Below, piece by piece: positions 41,127 to 51,848 of a stretch of DNA of 64,000 bases. Under the pieces are notes generated by a model, which saw nothing but the letters and a program-made list of their open reading frames with translations, made no database searches and was not told the DNA's origin. The stretch is from Ceratobasidium sp. AG-K (lineage: Eukaryota > Basidiomycota > Agaricomycetes > Cantharellales > Ceratobasidiaceae), in contig JAWNGF010000013.1 in NCBI GenBank assembly GCA_037039685.1, positions 889,001 to 953,000 on the forward strand, written 5' to 3'. Position 1 is the stretch's first letter, and each line of letters begins with the position of its first letter. The position numbers and the translations under genes were made by a program.

Positions 41127-43127
41127 TTAGAGGGAGACCCCTTCTTTTCCCGAGTCTTCTACGATTGTTGCCTCCCTTCCCTTAACGCTAGGTTCCGTTG
41201 TTATCCATTCCTTGGACGGGCACTTGAATGAGTGGTGTCCTTCCTGTCCGCACTTTAGGCAGCGGTTGGTTGCTATCCTTGCTTTGTAAATTTCGTCGGG
41301 TAGCCGCTTTGTAGAGGATTGTCCGCTAGCGGCTGCTTGAGGTGTCTTCTTCCCTGTAGAGGCCTTGATTTGTTGCAATTTCTGGTCAATAGAGATTGCG
41401 ATTGAGATCCACCGGTCAAGGGAAAGCTCTTGTTCTGTCCCATCTTCATTGATCAGGGACAGTTCGAAACGAGCTAGTTCGGTCTTGACTTCTGATTTCA
41501 ACCCTTCCTTGAATTGGTTGATCAGAGCTTCCTGTCCCCAATTTACGTCTACCAGGAGATATCGGAATTCCGAAGCATAGTTTGCTACAGAGTTGTTCTG
41601 CTTGCATTTTCGGATATCTGATTCGGCTTTAGCTTTTTTGTTGGGGTCGCTGAACTGTTCCATGAAGTGTGCCTTGAAACTTTCCCATGAGGCAAGGTTT
41701 TGGTTATTTTCCCTTTGGTTGAGCGATCGTAAGAGTACTTGTGCCCAGTAAGTGGCAGCTTTGTTTTCGGACTTGAAGTTTGCTAGGGCTTCGCGGATCC
41801 TTTCTTCGTTGGAAGTGTATTGCTCGCCTAGGCGTACAAAGTAGCTTTCCATTTGTGTGATGAACATTTCGGCACCTTCCCCTTTCTTTCCGTCGAAGGC
41901 TTCTGGACGAGTTACTTTGGGACGACGTGGACCACTACCAGTGTTTGGGTTTTCGGTCAGCCGCTGGATTCTTAATTCTAATTCGTCAATCCTGGTAGAT
42001 TCCGCGTCTGGATGAGGTGGGGAATTTGATCGCCTAGAGGGGATCCTGTGCAGGGATGCTTTGTCCATTTCTTCTTGCATATTGTTGATGGTTTCCTGAA
42101 CTTCCGTGATTTTGGTAGTGAAGGAGGCTCCCTCCTGTTGTAAGGTTTCTAGTCCTTGTGTTACTGCCTCATTCCATTCGAGTTGTCCTCGTCTGGTAGT
42201 GTTGAGTTCTTCGCGTATGTTATTCACTAGTCCTTGAGTGTTGGTAACTTCATTTCGAAGGCGGGTTACATCTTGACCGACTAGAAAAGAATTATGTTCG
42301 CCATTTCTTGCCGAGTTCAGGATGTCTGTCAAGGTTCCTTGTAGGGTGTTGATGGAGTCGTTAAAGATTTGCTGGTTGTTTGCTAGAACCTGTGTGACTT
42401 GTTCTAGGCCGCTAAGCCTTCGATCTATAGTGACTCTCATTCTGTCTATAACCCTAAGGGTAGCGTTGTGTCTTCCTTCTAGAAGGTCGTCTAGGTCATC
42501 TAAATTGCTGATTACAGCCCTGTCGCTAGAGCTGGAACTTGAACTTGAGCTTCCTGGATTACCGGCGCTTTGTTGTACCGGGGCTGATTGCTCGGAGTAA
42601 CCCTGTGGGATGTATGGTGGTGCTGGAATAACCAGTGTGACTGGCTGGGAAGCCACTGGAATTGGTCCTGCGTTGGTGATGGTTCCTCCAATTTGAGGAA
42701 CTGTAGGGACATTGGGAACGTGTGGTGTAGGGGGAGGTCTAATGGGAACAAGCGATACGCCCCCATGAGCTTCGGGTTGGGGAGAAAAGAACTGTCTTCT
42801 GGTTCCTAACGGCCACAAGGGACGTGATGGCCCTGGAGTTGCAGTTGGAATACGAATTACAGCCAGAGTAGGGTCATTCGTGAGATCTCCTGGTTCTCTA
42901 TTTGTGATAGTGGGTTCTTCCTCTTGTACCATTGTCATGTCAGGAATGCCGAAAGCTCCCGGCATTGATGTTTGACTTTGGGGGCGTGATTGGGCAGGAC
43001 CTCCCGCTTGAGTTTGTGCAATATCTTGCTCGTTTAGTGATCCTGTGGGTCTTGCTGCCTGACTGGGTCCTCTTCTTGTTGATATAACGGATGAGGGACG
43101 TGACCCTCCATCTTCTTGAATAGACAT
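41127..43127 (-). CDS. Element E Gag
   Basis: 666 residues, the same length as D Gag, from ATG 43127 (MSIQEDGGSRPSSVIS) to the stop at 41127. It has a Pro/Ser-rich N-terminus, a polar coiled-coil-like middle, the Gag core (MFITQMESYFVRLGEQY) and zinc knuckle CLKCGQEGHHSFKC. Ends in GKEGVSL with the conserved hairpin around the stop. No lesion seen. Confidence 0.93.
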   Translation of the reverse strand: MSIQEDGGSRPSSVISTRRGPSQAARPTGSLNEQDIAQTQAGGPAQSRPQSQTSMPGAFGIPDMTMVQEEEPTITNREPGDLTNDPTLAVIRIPTATPGPSRPLWPLGTRRQFFSPQPEAHGGVSLVPIRPPPTPHVPNVPTVPQIGGTITNAGPIPVASQPVTLVIPAPPYIPQGYSEQSAPVQQSAGNPGSSSSSSSSSDRAVISNLDDLDDLLEGRHNATLRVIDRMRVTIDRRLSGLEQVTQVLANNQQIFNDSINTLQGTLTDILNSARNGEHNSFLVGQDVTRLRNEVTNTQGLVNNIREELNTTRRGQLEWNEAVTQGLETLQQEGASFTTKITEVQETINNMQEEMDKASLHRIPSRRSNSPPHPDAESTRIDELELRIQRLTENPNTGSGPRRPKVTRPEAFDGKKGEGAEMFITQMESYFVRLGEQYTSNEERIREALANFKSENKAATYWAQVLLRSLNQRENNQNLASWESFKAHFMEQFSDPNKKAKAESDIRKCKQNNSVANYASEFRYLLVDVNWGQEALINQFKEGLKSEVKTELARFELSLINEDGTEQELSLDRWISIAISIDQKLQQIKASTGKKTPQAAASGQSSTKRLPDEIYKARIATNRCLKCGQEGHHSFKCPSKEWITTEPSVKGREATIVEDSGKEGVSL

Positions 43128-43143
43128 GTTTTGTGTGTTGTTA

Positions 43144-43155
43144 AGCTTGTTTTGT
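43144..43155 (-). promoter_or_regulatory. Element E primer-binding site, self-priming type
   Basis: Plus-strand AGCTTGTTTTGT is the reverse complement of ACAAAACAAGCT at 43319-43330 in the adjacent LTR, the predicted RNA start downstream of the TATA at about 43352-43362. Confidence 0.68.
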
Positions 43156-43157
43156 AA

Positions 43158-43612
43158 TGTCGTAAGTTTCTTCTTGGTGGCTATGAGACAAGCCGCGATG
43201 GAGAGTGGACGGCACTAAGACCTCAGTGACCTCTTGAACCGCAACACACTTAAGCGTCTGTAGGCTCTTGAGGGTAGGGGTGGTTCTAAGTGTCACTCAA
43301 AGGGGATGTTTTGACGAGACAAAACAAGCTGGGGTTACCAGGCTTGTTGGTCCTCTATATATATACGAGAAGTGGCCGAGTCATACAAGGCGCAGCCACA
43401 TGAGTCATACAGTCTACCAGTCAGGAGTGTCCAAGTGAGTCATGCTGTATGAACAGACATGACTCGTACAAAGCACAGCCGCGTTACACAATGTAACAGA
43501 ATAACCACAAGAAGGTGGCAACGCGGCAAACGGGAACGGAACACAACACAAAAGAAGGGAACAGGCGGGCGAGACAACAGTCAAGTCCGATGGAGTGAGC
43601 TGGCTCACGACA
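43158..43612 (-). repeat. 5' LTR of element E
   Basis: 455 bp, pair of 36386-36840. Followed by TSD CTGGA. Confidence 0.95.
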
Positions 43613-45019
43613 CTGGAGAACATATGGAAGCTTCACGGTTTTCCACAAAGTATGGTATCAGACAGGGGAACAACATTCAACAGCAAATTCCTAAAAGCTC
43701 TATACAAGAAGATCAGTACCACACCAAACTTCAGCACAGCATACTGTCCCCAAACCAATGGAATAACGGAACAAATAAACCAGTGGCTAGAAGCCTGGTT
43801 ACAAACATTTGTAAATCACCAACAGGATAATTGGGCCAGACTTCTACCCATTGCAGAATTCTGCTACAATAACCAAAGGCATAGCATCACAGGGAAAACT
43901 CCTTTCGAAATTGTCTACAGCAGGGAACCCCTTTGGAATATCTCAACAAAAGAAACAACCACTCCAGAGGCAAACAACAAAGCAGACAGTTGGCAGAAGG
44001 TGTGGGACAAAGCCAAAGCAGCCATGGAATGGCATAGAAACAAAACAGAGGAAAGCCAACCACCCAAATACACGGAGGGAGACCTGGTTTGGCTACTCGG
44101 GCAAAACATAAAGACGGATCAATCCAACAAGAAACTTGACAACAAAAAACACGGCCCGTTCAAAGTCAAAAAAGTTGTCTCTAGCCATGCCTTCAAATTG
44201 GATCTTCTGAAGACAATGAAGATACACCCTGTGTTCCATAACAACCTGCTTAGCCCTTACAAAGAAGACGATAATTTCCAAAGAAACCGACCCCGACCTC
44301 CACCAGTGAAAACAGAAGAAGGAGAGGAAGAATACGAAGTGGAAAAAATTGTGAACTGGAAAATGACAAAAGAAGGACTTTTCTATAGGGTCAGATGGAA
44401 GGGATACAATGCTAAGGAAGACACAGAACAACGGGCAGAAGATTTCAGACACCTCGGAGGAATCATGAGGAAGTTCCTAAAAGATTTCCCAGGAGCACCA
44501 ACACCCTCAAACTACAAACCAGGAGGTATTAAAGGGAGAGCCCAACACAAAAACTACTCAACTTGCAAAACTTGCTCACTTTCAAACTTGCTTTACTCTC
44601 TACACGCACTTAACCTCTTTTGCCCCTCACAATACCTGCCGTTACCCACTCAACCATCACCAACAACCTCATCTGCATCCTCAAAGGACCAGCCTTTCAC
44701 ATGGCGCATATCCTTGACGCGGGAGCCGCCCTCTATGTCTTCAAGCAATCCCAGCAAGGCCCCGGGCACATGCAAGTCCGTGCCTCCGACAACATTCTCC
44801 ACTCAGACTTGGGCGAATTCCAATGGGTGGGGAAAAAGTGGCCAACACGGATGCAGCTGCAACAAAAGGACATCTTTGTATGCCGAGGATGCGCGGCCTT
44901 CCAGGTGTCAGAAGTCATGCTACTGTCAACACACATGCTTGGAGTGGTTGAATGGGGCCAAGAAGGGGCCTATAGCAGCAAGTGGGTCCCTGGATACAAA
45001 GGCCATCCTCCATCTTTGA
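43613..45019 (+). pseudogene. Element F pol, 3' part (integrase core and chromodomain)
   Basis: Resumes F integrase directly after E: ENIWKLHGFPQSMVSDRGTTF, AYCPQTNGITEQINQW (D has YHPQTDGITER), then the chromodomain YRVRWKGYNAKEDTEQ and SNYKPGGIKGR. The frame is open to 45019, the last part overlapping ORF3. The changed catalytic surroundings (QTDG to QTNG, ITER to ITEQ) suggest an inactive enzyme. Confidence 0.9.
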
Positions 45020-45396
45020 GGCCTTGCTGGTGTGACGCCTGGGACAAGAACTTTGAGGCGGACCTGGCGGATTGGAGGATGGAGCGGGGAAGATACCAGA
45101 GGGAAGGATTTGAGTGGAAGCCGTTCTGGTGGCAGGAGAAGGAGACAGATGTGTCGCAGTGGACAAAAGTCAAGCCGGACGTGCAACAATGGTTGAAGGA
45201 ACATGTGGAGGAGCAGGAGAGGGTGATAGACTGGTCCAAGGCCAACTGGACCAACAAGAAGATGTGGGAGAAATGGGAGGAGCACTGCAACAAACCGGGT
45301 AACACCATGTTCAACCCCATAGATCTGACAGAGGAGAAGGAGGACGAGCTGGATGACCTGGTGGAAAAGGCCAACAAAGACTGCTGGGTGCAGTAG
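44632..45396 (+). pseudogene. Element F ORF3, start codon lost
   Basis: Aligns with D ORF3 over the full length, again -1 to pol. The ATG of D and E is ATA in F (ACAATACCTGCC against ACAATGCCTGCC), so the conserved start is gone; an upstream in-frame TTG exists at 44620. Otherwise the 255 codons are open, with FVCRGCAAFQVSEVMLLST and the W-rich C-terminus. Retention of an open frame in an element whose gag and pol have several stops shows how strongly this ORF was constrained before F died. Confidence 0.8.
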
Positions 45397-45441
45397 CCGA
45401 GTCCCCTTAGGTTCCCTTCATGGACCTTATAGGGGGAGTAA

Positions 45442-45898
45442 TGTTGTGAGCCTTGCTCACTCCATCGGACTCGTCTGCGTCTCGCCCTGTCTTGTGACTG
45501 TGTGTTATGTTTTGTTTCTCTTTTCCCGCCACGTTGCCACCTCCTTGTGGTTTTCCTGTTACATTGTGTAACGCGGCTGTGCTTTGCACAAGTCATGTCT
45601 GTTCATACAGCATGACTCATACAGACACTCCTGATTGGTAGACTGCTTTGACTCATGTGGCTGCACCTTGTATGACTCACCCTCTTCTTGAATATATATA
45701 GAGGACTAACAAGCCTGGTAAACCCCAGCTTGTTTTGTCTTGTCAAACATTCCTTTTGAGTGACACTTTGAACCACCCCTACCCTCAAGAGCCTACAGAC
45801 ACTTAAGTGTGTTGCAGTTCAAGAGGTCACTTAGGTCTTAGTGCCATCCACTCTCCATTGCGGCTTGTCTCATAGCCACCAAAAAGAAGCTTACAACA
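45442..45898 (+). repeat. 3' LTR of element F
   Basis: TGTTGTGAGCC...GCTTACAACA, 457 bp, preceded by TATAGGGGGAGTAA and followed by TSD GTGGG. Confidence 0.93.
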
Positions 45899-45903
45899 GT
45901 GGG

Positions 45904-46366
45904 GGGAGTGTGATGATCTGGGGTTGTGTTACCCCCTTCAGCCTCAGGCATCTTTGTCATGTCCATGGACAGACAACATATTCTGTTTGCACCAAGATAC
46001 TTGACAAGGCACTGATTGGGACCCTTACCAACCATAACCAGTCCTGGGTCAATCTCTTATTCCAGCACAACAACAACCCAAAGCACACAGCAAAGCACAC
46101 TAAGAACTGGTTAGCTGATAACAGGTTCTCCTTGCTCCTGTGGCCTGCCAATAGCCCTGATATGAGCATTATTGAGAATGTCTGGAACTACTTGGACTGT
46201 CAGGTATGCAAGTGTGATTGTTTGCACTGGAATGCTGACCAGATGTAGGAGGCTCTTCAGGAGGAGTGGGACAACATCCCAATGAGTTTCATTGACAAAT
46301 TGTATGGTTCAATGCCACAAAGGATTGATGAATTGATTACTATGAATATCTTGTGTTCCAAGTGGA
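45904..46366 (+). pseudogene. Tc1/mariner transposase, piece 3 (C-terminal)
   Basis: Starts GSVMIWGCVTPF, continues with FQHNNNPKHTAKHTKNW, where the second catalytic aspartate (usually QxDNxPxH) is asparagine, then SPDMSIIENVWNYL, which keeps the catalytic glutamate. A TAG after NADQM at 46246-46248 precedes the C-terminus (EEWDNIPMSFIDKLYGSMPQR). With two of the three catalytic acids lost it could not act even if rejoined. Confidence 0.88.
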
Positions 46367-46603
46367 TGGTTTGGGTGCAGGGCAATTGTGATTGCAAATT
46401 GGCAAAATTATTGCAACATCAAAATAACAACCTTGCTGTTTCTCAATGAAAGCCAATGACTTGTGCTCAAACTTTGCTAAGTAACTCAAAATGCAATAAA
46501 CTACAGGTTCTATTATAGTACCGACTCATGAAACTTGCTAAGTTGTGCACTGCTGTGTTGTTGCTGGTTGGCAGTCATGTGTTGCAATATTATTGCGTGT
46601 TAG

Positions 46604-46764
46604 TGTATGTGCATGTGAGCCTACCAAATGACTCAGTTGTACTTAGGGTATAAAAGGAGCACTTGCATGCCCTCTGTGTGGTAGCATTTTCATTTTGTTT
46701 TCTCCCATCTGTCTTTACTGTTTTCTACACACAATCTATGTACAATGTACATACTATTTCTCCA
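46604..46764 (+). repeat. Short LTR-like repeat, right copy (161 bp)
   Basis: TGTATGTGCATG...TTTCTCCA, matching 28769-28931 with TATAAAAGG. The two copies bracket the Tc1 nest. Whether they are a pair of one element or two solo copies is open because no shared TSD is seen. Confidence 0.55.
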
Positions 46765-47876
46765 AGGTCCACCAAACCTTTGGTCTTAAGTCAACACCAC
46801 TTGCAGCACACTGTATCTAGCTTGTTAGCTATCTAAGTGTGTGCAGCTGGTTTAGATGCACTGTGCACTGGAACATAGGGAATACTTGTAGTTACATAGT
46901 ATCTTTCTGTATTCTTGGCTACACCTACTTCTCATTGCTTAGTATATAGTATACAATAGATTACTACAAACTCCACCACTTGTTACTCAGCTACCTTGAT
47001 TCCTTCCACCTCATCCAATCCTCTTAAGCTTGGAAGAGTGGGAAGATAGTAACCATAACAGTAAGTGCTTGTAGCAACATATAGTTTACGTTGTATCTTA
47101 TGAAGCACTGTACCGGTTGACTTGTAAATACATGCAAATGAGAGCTAACAGTGTATCGCACAATCCTATATTTTATTTGGAGTGATTCGGTTCCGTTTTG
47201 ACGGACTTGTGTTGTTGACCGACAGTCAAGCACAAGCTAAGTGGTAGATCACGGGATCTCGTAAGCGCCGTCGATTGGAACGCTAATAACTCCACCGTTT
47301 CCTTATGAATGCTATCTGGAGAAAATATCATAACTCATAAATATAATCTAGCTACCTTTCAATTTGTTGCACACATCAGTATTTCAACTAAATTATTTTT
47401 CCTACATTGTCTACTATGAAGACGAAGTTAGAATTGCCTTATATGGGAATCTCACACACATGATGAGAAAGCCGGACGTTGATTCTAGGTATCTATCACA
47501 ACTCTGGCATATGCTGCAAATAGCATTTGTACTCGACATGTAAAACGTTTGTGTTGGCTCTTTCTGAGTCTTGTGGTTAGCTCAGTGTCTTGTAGCATTA
47601 TAATTACAGCTGACTATATATCCGTATCTTGTCCATGTGGGCTACCAGCGGTTTATAGATCCAAGTTCATCACTATCATCTTACGGTACGGTGCCTTGTA
47701 GAGTTGGCTCGGCCTACACACGATTCACATTGCAAATCAACACGGGACAAGAGGTAGAAGTGAGCTATTCAAAGAGACCATCACGAACCCAAAACAATAA
47801 GTATTACAAGCACAAAATTTAGTTTCAGTCCAATCGTTAGTAGTATAAGGCACATTCACTCTACGGTTCGAGACAG
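46765..47876. other. No supportable gene; boundary of the repeat cluster
   Basis: AT-rich sequence with short frames only. It includes the 3' flank of the GATA gene (stop at 47877), so some of it should be that gene's 3' UTR and terminator. Nothing transposon-like is recognisable after about 46,770. Confidence 0.55.
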
Positions 47877-50800
47877 TTATTCTATGGTACCACGCCTGTT
47901 GGGTATCGAAGGGGTTCCGCTGGTTGTGCCATTGACAGATATCCTCCGCGCACGTTTCATGGCCATGTTGGCTGTCGAGTTGGCAGGGGCTCCGCCGCCG
48001 CCTGCGGCGGCCACAGTCGTCAACCGCGTCGAAGGGGCAATTGGTCTACCGGTCGTCGAATGTGAACCTGGTACGGAAATCAGAATTTCTCTAGAGCGAC
48101 ATGTGATGATAACATACCTGTCTGACTTGGTGCGCTATTGGGTAACGTTGGTTTGCGCGAATTGCCGCTTGGCCCTCCAGAAGCACGATTCCTTCAAGGG
48201 CAAATTAAACAAAAATTTAACATTACCCGGACATAGCTTACCGCTTTTTGATCACGTCCGTCTTCAACGACATTGGCCTCGTGACACCGTGCAGTTTCTA
48301 GCAGCATAGCAACAGATTAGCTATCCAGCAGAACCCAAAGGACGGCTCGACACTCACGTAAAACAGCCCACAAGCATTACACAGAGGATTCCCGTCTGGA
48401 TCGCGTCGCCAAAGCGGAGTCGTAGTGGTTTGGCAGTTTGTACACACGGTCGGAGTGCTATCGTCATCTGCGTTTCCACTCGAGCCATCCTTGGCACCAG
48501 CCTGCGTTCTCCCGGAGTTCTTCTTCATTGGCGGATAATTCATCGACTTGCCCTCCTTGACACTGCTCGGCCCCGAACCAGGCGCCGATGCCGACTCACG
48601 GTCCTTGTTCTGGCCTTGGGATTGGCCAGCAGCGATGGGCCTCGTGGGCTCAGGACTGGCAGTCGAACTCGAGGTAAAGCCTCCGGCAGCCCAACCGTCA
48701 CTCGAGGGACTAGGCCCGTATGCACCAACCAGATCGCTCGAGAGTACCTGTGTGGGGTCCACGTGCGTGAACGGGTGCGGGATGGATCCTTCCAAGCCAG
48801 GGTGAGATCCTGATCCGTCCAGATGCGGATGTCCGATCGAGCCATCGATACCACCCTCGAGGTTGTTGGCGGCGAGCGGATACAGCGCATTCATAAAGTA
48901 GTGGTAATCGAGAGGGCCGTCCGGACCAACGTTGTCGAGACCCGCATTGACGATGGACATGGTGACTGCGTTGTACCTCGCCTCGCTTTCAGCAACTGCC
49001 GCATTCGCTGCTGCCGAGAGCGCGTGGTTGGGTGAGGCAAGCGAATGGTTGGCTGGTAGACCATGGTTCGACAGGCCGGCGAGACCCCGACTAAGCGACA
49101 ACCCTCCCAGTCCCATGAGCCCTGTATGCCCAGGTGACAATGTGTGACTGGGCGAGACTGAGAGCCGATCATCCGTCCGCTTTTCGTCACTGCCCGTTGG
49201 TAGATCGAAAAAGTTGTCCACGCCGGGTGGTGCGTGATGGCTGTACGGCGTCGAAGGAAACGAACTCGTTCCGCTCACGGCTTCATCCAGCGAGCGTACA
49301 ATGTCTGGTGTCGCGTCCCCATAGGAAGCCATTGACGGATGCTACGATCAAAACATTAGCCTTGGCACGGGAGATTGAAAACACAACTCGCCACCGGGAT
49401 GCCCGGCGCAACTGGCCGTCCGTTAAACTGATGCCGTCCACCATACACGGCATTTGCAGAGAAATCGTTCCGGGCAACAGTGTGATCGAAACTCGTCTTG
49501 CGTACTCGTCGAGGAAACTGCACGTCTCCCTCGCCGCCACCCTCGCCCATGGCCGCTCCGAACCCTCCCTGCACGAGATCGTACACTGGCATTGACTGAG
49601 GCATGTAGCCGAGCGAATGATGATACGTGGGCAAGGGAGAGGTACGGCCGGTTGGCGGGATGGGGATGGGAACCGACGTCGAGTTTTTGCTCAAGGAGGC
49701 TTGTCCTTCCTCGGGTATGGCGTCGTGCTCGTTACGGTGGCCAAACTGGTTGAGGGCGTCCTGGGATCGTCCTTGGGCGAGGAGGGCGTGAGAATGAGCC
49801 TCGCTCGAGTCCCACTCGCCACGTGGCCGAGGAACATCCCAAGGGGGGCGAGAGCGGGATCGACTGTCGGCGCGCCAGTCCATTGAGATTCGGGATCGTG
49901 ATCTTGAGAGGGCTCTCCAGTCCATCGCGTCATCGGGTCTAGAATGGTGCAATCGTTGAGCGAAATCAGGGTTAAATAGAGGACATGAGGCGAGAGAGTA
50001 ACGGTCGCCGCAAGACCGGGGGATTATATAGTCGCGAGAACAGGGGCTGAGATTAGAAGCACGTACTCGGGTTCCACACCATTACTCCCTTCCTCTGCAG
50101 CAAAGCCCTGAACTACCACGCGAGCTTTGCCTTTATCTGGCCTTCGCCCACGCTGCTGTTCCTCCTCGCCTTTGATCTCCTTTGGCTGATCTTGCCCCTT
50201 GGCCTTGTCTCGCGCATCCGTCGGAGCCCGATCCTTGGGCTCCTCGATCTTGGGCGCGGCAACTGCCTGCGATGGCGCCTGAGCTGGCTCCTCCCTGGTA
50301 TTTACTTCGGCCTGTTGTTTCTTTTTCAGTGCCATCGCCATCATCCTCCAGGTGAGATTCTCCATTCGTTGCTGATGAGGGAGCGAGGCTTTGGTTTTCG
50401 CATACATCTTCCAGACCTGCGCCGCCAGCGGGTCCTCGCCTCGTACCGAGTCGCCATCGCCTCCAATCACGCTGGGTGTCGGTGGATCGTCGCCAAATGC
50501 ACTTGGGCTACCGATGGGCGATGCAGCAAATGTAACAGTCGGTCTCCGGGCAGTAGCACTGCTAGCCTCGGTGACGCCAATCGCGGTTGGACGTGACGAG
50601 AAGAAATTATCGGCGAGGATGTCGGACAAGAGAGACGGCGAGCGACGGCCCTCGGTCGGCTCCTTGGGAGCGGTTTTGGATACCTGCGGCGACGATTGAC
50701 CTGCAAGGGGAGGAGAGACGGATGAGGCTGATGATACAGGGCCAGAAGTAAAGGAAGAGAGGGCGGCGGTGGAGGTAGAAGTGGTAGGGGTACCAGGCGA

Positions 50801-51848
50801 AGTACCTGGTGTGGGGTTAGCCGGCTGACGCGAAGACGGTGTAGGGACATTGGCCCGGCTGGCACGGGCACTCGGTTTTGCGAGCGGTGCGGGCATGTTT
50901 GTGGGGGACATCCAGAGCGACGGAGGGAGACTGGGGCGGATGTGTGGGGCGTGTGCTGCGCCGGGTAAGCTGGGGTAGCCCGGTGGAAGCTGGCCGGGCC
51001 AGCCTGCAAGACTGGCGCGGGCGGCCATTTCGTACGAGACAGGGCCGTAGGGGGTCATGATTGCTCCTCCAAAGCCAGACATGCCCATCCCCAGACCAAA
51101 GTTTTCGAGCGCTGCCTCTTGCACGAGCGACTGGCCTGCAGCCGAATCGGGGTGGTAGACTGGCTCGGGCAGTAGTTTCGAGTCGACCGCACCTAGGCTT
51201 GATTTTTCTAGACCGGGCTTGCGTTTTGATTTGAGGGATGCGAAATCGACGGGTGAGGCACTGGATGAGGCCCGAGAGGTGGATGCGGCATGCTCAATCT
51301 CGCGGTGGTTAAGACGTAACGGGCTGGAAGGCAGGCTCGGAGTATTGACTCGACTGGTGTGTGAGGAGCCTGCAGGTGAAGACCCGGTTTGGAGCTTGAG
51401 GCGCTGTGGCTTCGCCTTGGGATTGGAGAGCATATTGGCCTGTAGATTTGACCAGGGAGACGTGAGATTTGTTTGCATCAGAGCTGCCGCTGCCCGCTGG
51501 GCCGTGAGCTGCTGGAGGACCTGGGTTGGGTCGGCCATGGCAAGCGGATGGGTGGGTGGAAACGACGGCATGTTGTGGGGCAGACTGGCCGAGTCGGGGA
51601 ACGGGATGGGAGGACTTGGAAATGTGCCCATGGCCGAGGGACTGAACCCACCGAGTCCAGACAAGTCGACATTGGGTGTGTGCTGGTTGCGACCGACCGA
51701 GTGGCCAACCGAGTCGGAGCGGGTTGCGTCGTCGTTGGATGAAAAGTCGTACCAAGCGGCCATGGAAGGCTGAGAAATGAGAAGAATGTCTCTCGGCCAG
51801 AATAACACTCACCTTGTCGGGTGGAGGGGATGCAACACTTGGGTCCAT
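47877..51848 (-). CDS. areA: AreA/NIT2-like GATA zinc-finger nitrogen regulator
   Basis: Predicted nuclear transcription factor that activates nitrogen-catabolite genes. Seven exons on the minus strand join in phase: 51848-51813, 51769-50067, 49938-49395, 49341-48358, 48297-48242, 48191-48118 and 48067-47877, about 1,195 residues. [12 protein letters not shown] joins PSMAAWYDF. The N-terminal half is Ser/Pro rich and carries the DUF1752-like block of AreA proteins ([20 protein letters not shown], then LTWRMMAM). The GATA finger is split by introns: CTNC, a 17-residue loop with [14 protein letters not shown], then [20 protein letters not shown] and a basic [13 protein letters not shown] tail. 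The single finger with 17-residue loop and this basic tail are typical of AreA/NIT2. The start is the first ATG of an exon that splices in phase. Splice sites are my reading; the third junction (donor GTACGT at 50066) is the least certain. Confidence 0.88.

Larger units (their letters stand above)
36386..43612 (-). mobile_element. Element E: young D-family gypsy (7,227 bp), minus strand
   Basis: 455-bp LTRs at 36386-36840 (3') and 43158-43612 (5') differing at six sites, all at CpG. Perfect TSD CTGGA (36381-36385 and 43613-43617). Gag and ORF3 are open; pol has one single-base deletion near 40436. Polypurine tract ATAGGGGGGAGTAA (minus strand) borders the 3' LTR. Inserted into F integrase. 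Confidence 0.95.
31439..45898 (+). mobile_element. Element F: decayed D-family gypsy, split by E
   Basis: LTRs of 457 bp at 31439-31895 and 45442-45898, perfect TSD GTGGG (31434-31438 and 45899-45903). Gag and pol are recognisable throughout but carry several TGA stops. Element E (36386-43612) sits in the integrase with TSD CTGGA. Without E the element is about 7.2 kb, the same size as D. Confidence 0.93.
29703..46424 (+). mobile_element. Tc1/mariner transposon remnant, split by three LTR insertions
   Basis: Terminal inverted-repeat-like pair: TTTTGTGTTGCAATAAT (29703-29719) and its near reverse complement at 46407-46424 (one base indel). Between them a transposase is spread over three pieces separated by a C-type solo LTR and element F; solo LTR H lies upstream of its start. 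Exact outer ends and the TA duplication are not certain. Confidence 0.7.

Noticed and set aside
47570..47610. GTGGTTAGCTCAGT, like a tRNA D-arm
   Set aside because: No anticodon stem or GTTCRA T-arm follows at tRNA spacing.
47884..48309. 141-residue open frame on the plus strand
   Set aside because: It is antisense to the last exons of the GATA gene; the minus strand gives [15 protein letters not shown] and in-phase splice sites, which explains the sequence.
48430..49595. Several long plus-strand frames across the GATA gene
   Set aside because: Shadows of the GC-rich coding strand; no domains, and the minus strand codes for the N-terminal and finger region.
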